A stretch of DNA of 17,507 nucleotides from CAYVXE01 sp964455375. GTDB taxonomy: Bacteria; Zhuqueibacterota; Zhuqueibacteria; Oceanimicrobiales; Oceanimicrobiaceae. The stretch is taken from the NCBI GenBank assembly GCA_964455375.1, contig CAYVXE010000093.1:1-17507 (forward strand), written 5' to 3'. The notes beneath the pieces are model-generated. The model saw only the letters and a list, made by a program, of their open reading frames with translations. It ran no database searches and was not told the origin of the DNA. Positions 9,413-15,265 of this stretch are shown piece by piece. Position 1 is the first letter of the stretch. The number at the start of each line of letters is the position of its first letter. A program made the position numbers and the translations under genes.

Positions 9413-9645
9413 GATTTTACCCCTCCAAATAGTTGTTTGGGTCATTTTGAAGAAACGCACGAACTTAACTATAAAACTTTGTAAAGTCAAATTTCACCTG
9501 ATTCAATCGGAATTCTCATTCATCCTTAAATCAGAAAGAAAGGCAGGTTTACAAGCTGCAGTAAAATAACCTTGCAAATGAACAAATTGTTTCGTTTTCA
9601 TATTAAAAGGCGCTGAATGGAACAAAAATAAGAAAGGATCCCTTA

Positions 9646-10137
9646 ATGAATATTGCCATCATTTCAGATATACATGATCACATTGGCAACTTGCGCAGTG
9701 CCATGGCCAAATTGACGAACGCCGACGCATTAATTTGCTGCGGAGATCTCTGTTCTCCTTTCATCGTGAAAGAGCTGGCAGAAGGCTTTCCGGGAAAAGA
9801 GATTCACATCGTGTTCGGTAATAATGACGCAGATTTATTCCGAATCACACTTACCGCAAGCAAATACGACCATCTTCATTTACATGGTGAATTTTGTGAC
9901 ATCATGCTGGATGGTAAACGCTTTGCAGTCAACCATTTTGACAATATCGGACGGGCACTGGCAAAGTCAAGCGAATATGATGTTGTCTGCTTTGGTCACA
10001 ATCACCAATTCGAGATTGCAAATGAAGGGAAGACGCTCATTATCAATCCGGGTGAGATCATGGGGGAATTGAGCGGGGATGCAACATTTGTTCTCTACGA
10101 CACAAGAAAAGGCGTCACGCAAAAGATTGACCTTTGA
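9646..10137 (+). CDS. YfcE/MJ0936-type metallophosphoesterase
   Basis: A small (163 aa) calcineurin-like phosphodiesterase, cytoplasmic, with the metal-binding motifs in order: SDIHDH (Asp8, His10), CCGDL, FGNND, a mid-protein VNHFD, and GHNHQFE followed by INPGE. This is the complete two-metal set of the MJ0936/YfcE family, whose members hydrolyse phosphodiester model substrates; the natural substrate is unknown. The start is fixed by AAAGGA 7 nt upstream of ATG and by the family's usual N-terminus (MNIAIISDIHDH). The 233-bp gap to the divergent prolyl oligopeptidase gene must carry both promoters, but I cannot place boxes with confidence. The next gene starts 38 bp downstream on the same strand, so the two are probably cotranscribed. 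Confidence 0.9.
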   Translation: MNIAIISDIHDHIGNLRSAMAKLTNADALICCGDLCSPFIVKELAEGFPGKEIHIVFGNNDADLFRITLTASKYDHLHLHGEFCDIMLDGKRFAVNHFDNIGRALAKSSEYDVVCFGHNHQFEIANEGKTLIINPGEIMGELSGDATFVLYDTRKGVTQKIDL

Positions 10138-10175
10138 ATAGTCAACAAACCGGTAAATCTTTTTTTTAATAGGAT

Positions 10176-10619
10176 ATGAAACCCGATCTAACAAGTCATT
10201 CACTGGTTTTTATGCAGTTCATGGGCATTCTTCTGTCCGTATTACCGTTCAATGCTTCAATGCAAAACTCATGGTACTTTTTATTTTTTTGTGTGCTGGG
10301 GTTGATTTTAGGGTTCTATACATTATTATTTAATCAGATCGGCAATTTTCGTGTTTATCCGGAGTTGAAACCGCAGTCAAAATTGATCACTACCGGTCCT
10401 TATCGTTTCATACGTCATCCAATGTACGCATGTGTTATTCTTTGTGTTTTAGGTACTGCATTTTACAGAAACCACCCGGCTAATTATTTGGGCCTGGTGT
10501 TCGTCATTACCTCAGTCACTCTAAAAGCTTACAAGGAGGAGGGGCTTATCCTTGAAAAATATCCTGAATATAAAAATTATATGCGGCGAACATCGAGATT
10601 TATCCCCTGGGTTTTATAG
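10176..10619 (+). CDS. Isoprenylcysteine carboxylmethyltransferase (ICMT/PEMT)-like integral membrane protein
   Basis: A 147-residue protein with about four hydrophobic segments (near 9-26, 31-49, 86-102 and 107-123). The ICMT/phospholipid methyltransferase signature is clear: LITTGPYRFIRHPMYACVIL, then a conserved acidic pair and tail (YKEEGLILEKYPEYKNYMRRTSRFIPWVL). Family members bind S-adenosylmethionine through the RHPxY and EE motifs and methylate prenylcysteine or lipid head groups; bacterial homologues of this size mostly have unknown substrates. The initiation region is weak: AGGA lies only 1 nt before the ATG, and the next Met at residue 13 has no better site, so the start is less certain. 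It is the last gene before the composition change and the cassette array. Confidence 0.85.
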   Translation: MKPDLTSHSLVFMQFMGILLSVLPFNASMQNSWYFLFFCVLGLILGFYTLLFNQIGNFRVYPELKPQSKLITTGPYRFIRHPMYACVILCVLGTAFYRNHPANYLGLVFVITSVTLKAYKEEGLILEKYPEYKNYMRRTSRFIPWVL

Positions 10620-10629
10620 AAAGGGGTAG

Positions 10630-10664
10630 AAAACAAAAAGTCCCCTCATCAATTGAGGAGACTT
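10630..10664 (-). terminator. Intrinsic terminator facing the minus-strand array
   Basis: On the minus strand, AAGTCTCCTCA and TGAGGGGACTT form an 11-bp stem with one mismatch around a 5-nt loop, followed directly by TTTTTGTTTT. This is a classic rho-independent terminator for leftward transcription. It lies about 100 bp beyond the stop of the last cassette gene and beyond the first attC-like site. On the plus strand the hairpin has no T-tract, so it is poor as a terminator for the methyltransferase gene. Confidence 0.7.
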
Positions 10665-10706
10665 ACCGTGCATGAGTAAATAACGATTGAACTCACTATC
10701 CTTGCA

Positions 10707-10750
10707 AACGGTTTCGATAAAATGTGTTTTAATTCATTTTATCTTTTGTT
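10707..10750 (-). repeat. attC-like site 0, miniature form (44 bp)
   Basis: AAC, spacer GGTTTC, arm GATAAAATG (10716-10724), a 10-nt loop, arm CATTTTATC (10735-10743), spacer TTTT, GTT. The 9-bp stem is perfect. The frame matches the larger sites but the middle is missing. It closes unit A; the outside bases GTTATGAAAAG only partly match the other end of that unit (rc GTTAGCAAAAT). It is the outermost site next to host sequence, so it could be a decayed or minimal attC. Confidence 0.55.
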
Positions 10751-10764
10751 ATGAAAAGTAAATT

Positions 10765-11673
10765 CTAGTCAATTATCCCATCTAGCCAATGAATCACATT
10801 AAGTAGGAGCTTGTAATTATCTCCGGCATCGAACCTGTTCATACCCATTTTTCTTCTCCCTGGGTCGCCTATTTGAGCTGAAAACATTGAAGCCTCACCA
10901 AAGACTACGATTCTACCTTTTCCATACTTTTTAAAGGCTCCTTGCGACCATCCCTCTATTTTTCTCATTTTAGTACTGCCATGAAAACTCCATGCCGTAT
11001 CTGGCATTAGTATCATGCTAGAATTATTAAAGACTAAAATGGGATTTGCATCGGCGGGAATATGAAATGCTTGTCCTTCTGTATTTGGAATTTGTTTGAC
11101 AGTTTCCAGGCTATCCCTTCCGGTCGTTATGATACTTTCAATGATTGTGCCATCACTTATTCTAAAGTAGGAGGGATTAATTACATCAATATTAAATCCA
11201 TTAAAGAAATCGAATCCAAAAACAGAAGCAATATCTTCCGCTGCTCCCGGCCAGGGCATGTGATCAGCTATTAAAAATAAACTTCCTCCATTGTAAACCC
11301 ACTTCCGTACTACTTCTATTTCTGACTCTGTAAAGGCTGAGGGAGTAGGCAAGGTCCAGTTATCTACATTGACTTCATTTAACGCATTCGCAATTACAAG
11401 GATTTTTCCCTGAGCAAGCTTCTTACTATCAAATTTTCCTTTATAAGCTTCCACCACGTAACCATCTTTTTCTAGAAGTTTTGAGAACGGCATATACCGT
11501 CCATTTTTTGTGTGAAAATTGTGATGGCCCTCATCGATAAAAATCAAAGATCCCTGGCCTGTTTGATATGCTGGATTTTGAATATCGGGATTATATGATG
11601 TGTCTGGAATCTGCTGTGAAAACAGTTCATGTCCAAATGCACATAGAATAAAGAGAAGGACTGTTCTTTTCAT
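10765..11673 (-). CDS. Secreted DUF4350-type protein (cassette A)
   Basis: A 302-residue protein with a signal peptide (MKRTVLLFILCAFGHELFSQ, cleavage likely near FSQ/Q). The mature part has a flavodoxin/class I glutamine-amidotransferase-like alternation: GSLIFIDEGHHNFHT (about 40-55), GKILVIANALNE (about 89-100), FTESEIEVVRKWVYNGGSLF (about 114-133), LIADHMPWPGAAEDIASVFG and, near the end, GKGRIVVFGEASMFSAQ. This pattern matches DUF4350, whose biochemical role is unknown; related domains occur in GldG/ABC-associated proteins. There is no Shine-Dalgarno sequence before the ATG and the leader is AT-rich, as in Bacteroidota. The stop lies 14 bp before site 0 and the start 31 bp from site 1, so the gene fills its unit. 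It is alone in the unit and no partner is evident. Confidence 0.75.
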   Translation of the reverse strand: MKRTVLLFILCAFGHELFSQQIPDTSYNPDIQNPAYQTGQGSLIFIDEGHHNFHTKNGRYMPFSKLLEKDGYVVEAYKGKFDSKKLAQGKILVIANALNEVNVDNWTLPTPSAFTESEIEVVRKWVYNGGSLFLIADHMPWPGAAEDIASVFGFDFFNGFNIDVINPSYFRISDGTIIESIITTGRDSLETVKQIPNTEGQAFHIPADANPILVFNNSSMILMPDTAWSFHGSTKMRKIEGWSQGAFKKYGKGRIVVFGEASMFSAQIGDPGRRKMGMNRFDAGDNYKLLLNVIHWLDGIID

Positions 11674-11704
11674 GAGAATGGTTTAGTCGATTTATTATTT
11701 TGCT

Positions 11705-11826
11705 AACGGTTTGGCTATGTTTAGTGCGGGACTTTATTACACTTTACTTTAAATTTACCGTACATCTTATTACTTGTAGAATTGTTCAAAATACCACTGA
11801 AACCCGCATTAAATATAGCCTTTGTT
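11705..11826 (-). repeat. attC-like site 1 (122 bp)
   Basis: AAC, spacer GGTTT, left arm GGCTATGTTTAGTGCGGG (11713-11730), a 72-nt middle, right arm CCCGCATTAAATATAGCC (11803-11820), spacer TTT, GTT. The 18-bp arms pair fully on the + strand if the G.T wobbles at arm positions 7 and 12 are allowed. The middle shares CACTTTACTTT, three variable bases and TTTACCG with site 2, so the two are true homologues. The bases following GTT (ACCTACAGTACC) are specific to unit B. Confidence 0.8.
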
Positions 11827-11850
11827 ACCTACAGTACCATGCACTTAGCT

Positions 11851-13746
11851 CTATTCTGTGTAACTCTTAATCGTATCTAGCCAAAGTTTTAGATCATCAT
11901 AACTATTTCTATCCCTAATCCTATCGACTGTCATTTTTTCAACAGCTTGAATATTTAGAAGTTTCTTCTTGTCACTTGACAGAGACTTATGTTTATCATG
12001 ATCAATTGAATTCCAATCATTGCCATTCAACTTGTAGAGTTCTTCCGCAACATACATAGGAACGTCTTGGTTATCCGTGAAGGGATTTAGAACCAATCCC
12101 GTTGTACCGTTATCAGCATATGCTTCTACAACCGCTTCGTGGTGTAAATAAGATTCAAGTTCTAGCTTAGAGGTGTTAAAGGCTTTTTTCTTAGGGTCGC
12201 CTTCAGCATTAATTCTATCAACAGCTGTTCGGTAATCAGCTACATCGTTATCATAAATGTGAACTACTGGCTTGCCCAAGCCTTCAAGATGTTTATGCTC
12301 TAAATAGTGTTTTAGTGCTGATCCCCCCGTTATTACATAGCCAACTTTTCTACTTGAGGTCAAGTCAATAATTGTTGGGTCATCGGCATTTAGAATATAA
12401 CTATAACGTTTGAGAGCATTCACATCATGGTTTCCCTCTACATATACAATTACTCTTATCCAGTCGGATGGATTTGGAAGTATTCCAAGAGTTTTAATAA
12501 TCTTTTCAATTACTTCATCGTTGTCAGATCCATCAACAATATTCTTCCCATATTCAATCTTTATTAAATCATTCTCATCTATTGAAATGTATCTTAAAGA
12601 TTCAATGGGAATTTCTCTTACCAAATTGGCACTATGGGTTGTGAATAAGACTTGAACATTTAATTGTTCGCTTAGATTTGTTAAAGCATTAATTACAATT
12701 TTTTGATGATTTGGATGTTGTGATGTTTCAGGTTCTTCAATCGCATAAATAATTGAAGGAGCGTTGGCTTTTGCTTTTCTGGATTCGGCCTGTGCTTGAA
12801 AAAAACTTAGTAAAACTAATCTCCGAATTCCACTTCCTCTTTTGTTTAATGGTATGTTGTTTTCATTTAGAAGGGTTAAGTCGAAAATTTTGTTGTAAGA
12901 AGGAGATTTTCTGAAATCAGACTTCATGCGTTCAGATAATGATTCATCAAAATCCTTTAACTTTTCTATTGTACGATCGGCTACTTCAGTTGATGCTTCT
13001 CGCACTTTATCTTCTACTTTATCTAAGAGATCTATTATTTCCGGTAGGGCTAAGGCTTCATCAATTGCAACTTGCATAGGGTCTTTTATGTCTCCATCTT
13101 TATCATCTAATGGTTTGTCAACTTTAAACAATGAGAAAATCGGAAGCAATTTTTTTAAAGAACTCCATATCGTTTTTAAATTATTTTCACTCTCAATATT
13201 CCCGTCTACCTTAAGTTCATGGAGAGATCTGTCACCACCAATCGATTCTCTTATTTTTTGTCTTATTGGCGGATTTTTTCGTTTGTTAACATCTGCCAAA
13301 TCGACCCCTAACTCTTCAGCATAGCTTTTGAGTTTTGTGTTTTTCATACTAAGCAAATCAGCAAGTCTTTCATCGGTTGGATAGTTGCCATTAATAAATA
13401 TTGCTATTGATTTACGTCCTCCGAATGAAAACATCTTCTTAATTTCTAATTGATTTTCTTGATTTAAAATCCCTTCATCTATTGGAGAAGTTGGAGAAGT
13501 TGTGTCAAGAACTACATCATTTGGAATACCTTCAAAAAAGCAAGTCAGTTCAATAGAATTTGTATCTGCATTAACAGATAAATCACTCTGGTCAATCTTA
13601 TCATTAAAGAATCCGTCAATAGCTTCAATAAGGGATGATTTCCCAATGTCATTCTTTCCTATTATTGCTGTGAGGTCATCAACTAGAAATGTTGTTTCAG
13701 TTTGATAGCATTTATAGTTTTTGAGTTTTAATTTTACAAGTCTCAT
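11851..13746 (-). CDS. OLD-like ATPase-TOPRIM nuclease (cassette B)
   Basis: A 631-residue, cytoplasmic ABC-type ATPase fused to a TOPRIM domain. The N-terminus is SMC/RecF-like (LKLKNYKCYQTETTF) with Walker A at 30-37 (GKNDIGKS). A charged helical insert covers about 180-285. The ABC signature (RGSGIRR, about 303-309), Walker B (IIYAIEEPE, 332-340) and switch histidine (TTHS, 369-372) follow. The TOPRIM domain (about 430-600) has the glutamate in VYVEGNHD (Glu437) and the DND acid pair (Asp499, Asp501), then LELESYLHHEAV. OLD family nucleases, including GajA of Gabija, act against phage. No GajB-like helicase is beside it, so this fits a solitary class 1 OLD or a fused PARIS-like ATPase-TOPRIM. 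The initiation region has no Shine-Dalgarno sequence. The gene fills unit B: stop 24 bp before site 1, start 49 bp from site 2. Confidence 0.88.
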   Translation of the reverse strand: MRLVKLKLKNYKCYQTETTFLVDDLTAIIGKNDIGKSSLIEAIDGFFNDKIDQSDLSVNADTNSIELTCFFEGIPNDVVLDTTSPTSPIDEGILNQENQLEIKKMFSFGGRKSIAIFINGNYPTDERLADLLSMKNTKLKSYAEELGVDLADVNKRKNPPIRQKIRESIGGDRSLHELKVDGNIESENNLKTIWSSLKKLLPIFSLFKVDKPLDDKDGDIKDPMQVAIDEALALPEIIDLLDKVEDKVREASTEVADRTIEKLKDFDESLSERMKSDFRKSPSYNKIFDLTLLNENNIPLNKRGSGIRRLVLLSFFQAQAESRKAKANAPSIIYAIEEPETSQHPNHQKIVINALTNLSEQLNVQVLFTTHSANLVREIPIESLRYISIDENDLIKIEYGKNIVDGSDNDEVIEKIIKTLGILPNPSDWIRVIVYVEGNHDVNALKRYSYILNADDPTIIDLTSSRKVGYVITGGSALKHYLEHKHLEGLGKPVVHIYDNDVADYRTAVDRINAEGDPKKKAFNTSKLELESYLHHEAVVEAYADNGTTGLVLNPFTDNQDVPMYVAEELYKLNGNDWNSIDHDKHKSLSSDKKKLLNIQAVEKMTVDRIRDRNSYDDLKLWLDTIKSYTE

Positions 13747-13795
13747 TTGATCATATTTTCTTTAATGCTCATAACCTATATGAGGTATTGTAGGT

Positions 13796-13918
13796 AACGG
13801 TCTCGGCTATGCGTAGTGCAGGATTTCAAGGCACTTCACTTTCCGTTTACCGAATAGTTAATTTATTGTAATTCCTTTCATTTTAGCACTTTAGCCCGTA
13901 TTACGTATAGCCAATGTT
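13796..13918 (-). repeat. attC-like site 2 (123 bp)
   Basis: AAC, spacer GGTCTC, left arm GGCTATGCGTAGTGCAGG (13805-13822), a 72-nt middle, right arm CCCGTATTACGTATAGCC (13895-13912), spacer AAT, GTT. Fourteen of 18 arm pairs are Watson-Crick; three more are G.T on the + strand (arm positions 7, 12, 14) and one is A.C. The middle has CACTTCACTTTCCGTTTACCG, matching site 1. It separates units B and C. Confidence 0.8.
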
Positions 13919-13929
13919 AGGGGCAGTTT

Positions 13930-14529
13930 TTATTTTATCCAACCTACTTTTTTTCTCCATTCGTCATATTTTTGCTGTCTTTCTTCAAAATCTGTCGGTG
14001 GAAATTTGTTCTCGCTTTTAACTCGTCTTCTCATAACCTGGGTTTGCTCTTCAAGGGTGTTAAGCCCGATGGATTTTCTTCGATTATTTACTTTAGTCAA
14101 ATCGTCAAAAGGATTTGGACTCATTTCCCCATTTTCGTCCCAATCAAATTGAGTTCCGTAATGTTGTGGTTTCCCTTCAAATACAGCTATTCGGTCTGTC
14201 AGATAAGCCAATTTTATCGGGTCAGCTTTATTCTCGTTAACGGCATTTTCTAGTAATTTTGCACACTTTTTCATAAAGTCGGGTTGCCTGATGGAATGTT
14301 GTATTATCAACCACGCTGCTTCGTTAGCTCCTTTGCCAAGTTTATCTGTAGTCGGGTATCCAATGCTATCAATTATCTGGCTCAACTCTTTTGCATTGCT
14401 GTCGTGCAACGCTTCCATTTCCTTATTGTAACCATCAGAAAGCGCTCCCTTTTTAATGAGATCATTTCTAAGGTTTACATCTTTTCTTTTTAGGCCAATT
14501 ATTTTTTCAGATATGCTTTCAGTCTTCAT
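13930..14529 (-). CDS. DUF6624-family protein (cassette C, second gene)
   Basis: A 199-residue soluble protein without signal peptide or membrane segment. The mid-region AAWLIIQHSIRQPDFMKKC (about 71-89), DRIAVFEGKPQHYGTQFDW (about 112-130) and VNNRRKSIGLNTLEEQ (about 147-162) match the DUF6624 pattern, a family of unknown function common in Bacteroidota. The conserved Trp/His/Gln residues and the HYGTQ motif are present, so the domain looks intact; the highly charged ends look like helices. It follows the RidA-like gene by 32 bp on the same strand with no site between them, so the two travel as one unit and are probably cotranscribed. The stop lies 11 bp before site 2. No Shine-Dalgarno sequence precedes the ATG. 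Confidence 0.75.
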   Translation of the reverse strand: MKTESISEKIIGLKRKDVNLRNDLIKKGALSDGYNKEMEALHDSNAKELSQIIDSIGYPTTDKLGKGANEAAWLIIQHSIRQPDFMKKCAKLLENAVNENKADPIKLAYLTDRIAVFEGKPQHYGTQFDWDENGEMSPNPFDDLTKVNNRRKSIGLNTLEEQTQVMRRRVKSENKFPPTDFEERQQKYDEWRKKVGWIK

Positions 14530-14561
14530 AATTCTAATTATTTACAAACTGGGAAATGGGA

Positions 14562-15050
14562 TTAATCACCATCTGAGATTTCTGCAATTAAATCGACTTC
14601 TAGTTTGGCATTGGGTTCATACAATCTACTTATCTGCACCCAACTAGCTGCTGGATAATCGCCTTGATAAAACTCTTTTCTTACATCATTGTATTTTTTC
14701 ATTGCTTCTATGTCAGTTGTATAAAGGGTTTCTTTCACTACATCTTTAGAGGTGGCTCCAAATGATTTCAAACATTCTTCTAATGTGTTATAAAGTCTGG
14801 CTATCCCATCTGGACTTAAATCGTCTGTTGGGACGCCTGATATATAGATTGTATTGCCAACTTTTACAACTTGTGCATATCCCGCACTCTCACTCTGTTT
14901 ATCAGGATTGTCCCAATGCCATTTTTCTTTAACTATTAAAATCTTTTCAGATTCGCTTTTTTCTTCTTGTTTTGAGTCGTTATCGTTTTTGCAACCATTA
15001 TTGACAAATAGAATCGAAAAAAGACAAAAAAGCTGAACGGTTTTTTTCAT
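14562..15050 (-). CDS. RidA/YjgF-fold lipoprotein lacking the catalytic Arg (cassette C, first gene)
   Basis: A 162-residue protein: a lipoprotein-type signal (MKKTVQLFCLFSILFVNNGC, acylated Cys20, weak lipobox), a Lys/Glu/Ser-rich linker (about 21-38), then a Rid domain (about 40-160; GNTIYISGVP, YNTLEECLKSFGAT, KYNDVRKEFYQGDYPAASWVQISRL, LEVDLIAEI). RidA proteins are normally cytosolic 2-aminoacrylate deaminases of about 125-130 residues whose substrate-binding Arg lies in a PARS motif. Here the position is Ala135 (PAAS), so deaminase activity is unlikely and the location is the cell envelope. It may bind a small ligand or serve another Rid-subfamily role. There is no Shine-Dalgarno sequence. 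It starts 81 bp from site 3 and is the first gene of the two-gene unit C. Confidence 0.88.
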   Translation of the reverse strand: MKKTVQLFCLFSILFVNNGCKNDNDSKQEEKSESEKILIVKEKWHWDNPDKQSESAGYAQVVKVGNTIYISGVPTDDLSPDGIARLYNTLEECLKSFGATSKDVVKETLYTTDIEAMKKYNDVRKEFYQGDYPAASWVQISRLYEPNAKLEVDLIAEISDGD

Positions 15051-15131
15051 ACTAGATTTATTGAAGTCAATATTTTTTGTTTCAAGTTTGTCATTTTACT
15101 CCAAAATTTGATGTTGTCTTGAATTGCCCCT

Positions 15132-15253
15132 AACGGTTAGTATAAGAATAGTAGCCGATTACGGGCTTCAAAACTATCAAGTTACATGAAAGTTGAAGCG
15201 GGCTACAACCTTTGAATTTACTACTGAATCGGCTATTATTTTTATACATTGTT
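15132..15253 (-). repeat. attC-like site 3 (122 bp)
   Basis: AAC, spacer GGTTA, a 21-nt left arm (15140-15160, beginning GTATAAGAATAG), middle, a 21-nt right arm (15227-15247, ending TTTTTATAC), spacer ATT, GTT. Nineteen of 21 pairs are Watson-Crick and the other two, at arm positions 7 and 12, are G.T on the + strand, the same positions as in site 1. The middle holds an inner GCTTCAA/TTGAAGC pair and a GTAGCC/GGCTAC alternative. It separates units C and D. Confidence 0.8.
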
Positions 15254-15265
15254 GGTGGTCGTTAT

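Noticed and set aside
9413..9645. Promoter pair in the divergent gap between the prolyl oligopeptidase and phosphoesterase genes
   Set aside because: TTGCAA near 9572 and TATTAA near 9601 are spaced about 23 bp apart, too far for a standard -35/-10 pair, and no better pair was seen.
10716..10743. Rho-independent terminator of the methyltransferase gene on + strand
   Set aside because: The 9-bp stem is purely AT-rich apart from two pairs and its flanks match the AAC-GGTTT...TTTT-GTT frame of the other sites, so an attC-like reading explains it better, although weak termination is possible.
11851..13746. Gabija (GajA/GajB) system
   Set aside because: The ATPase-TOPRIM protein fits GajA-like families, but no UvrD-like GajB helicase is next to it; the neighbours are separated by attC-like sites.
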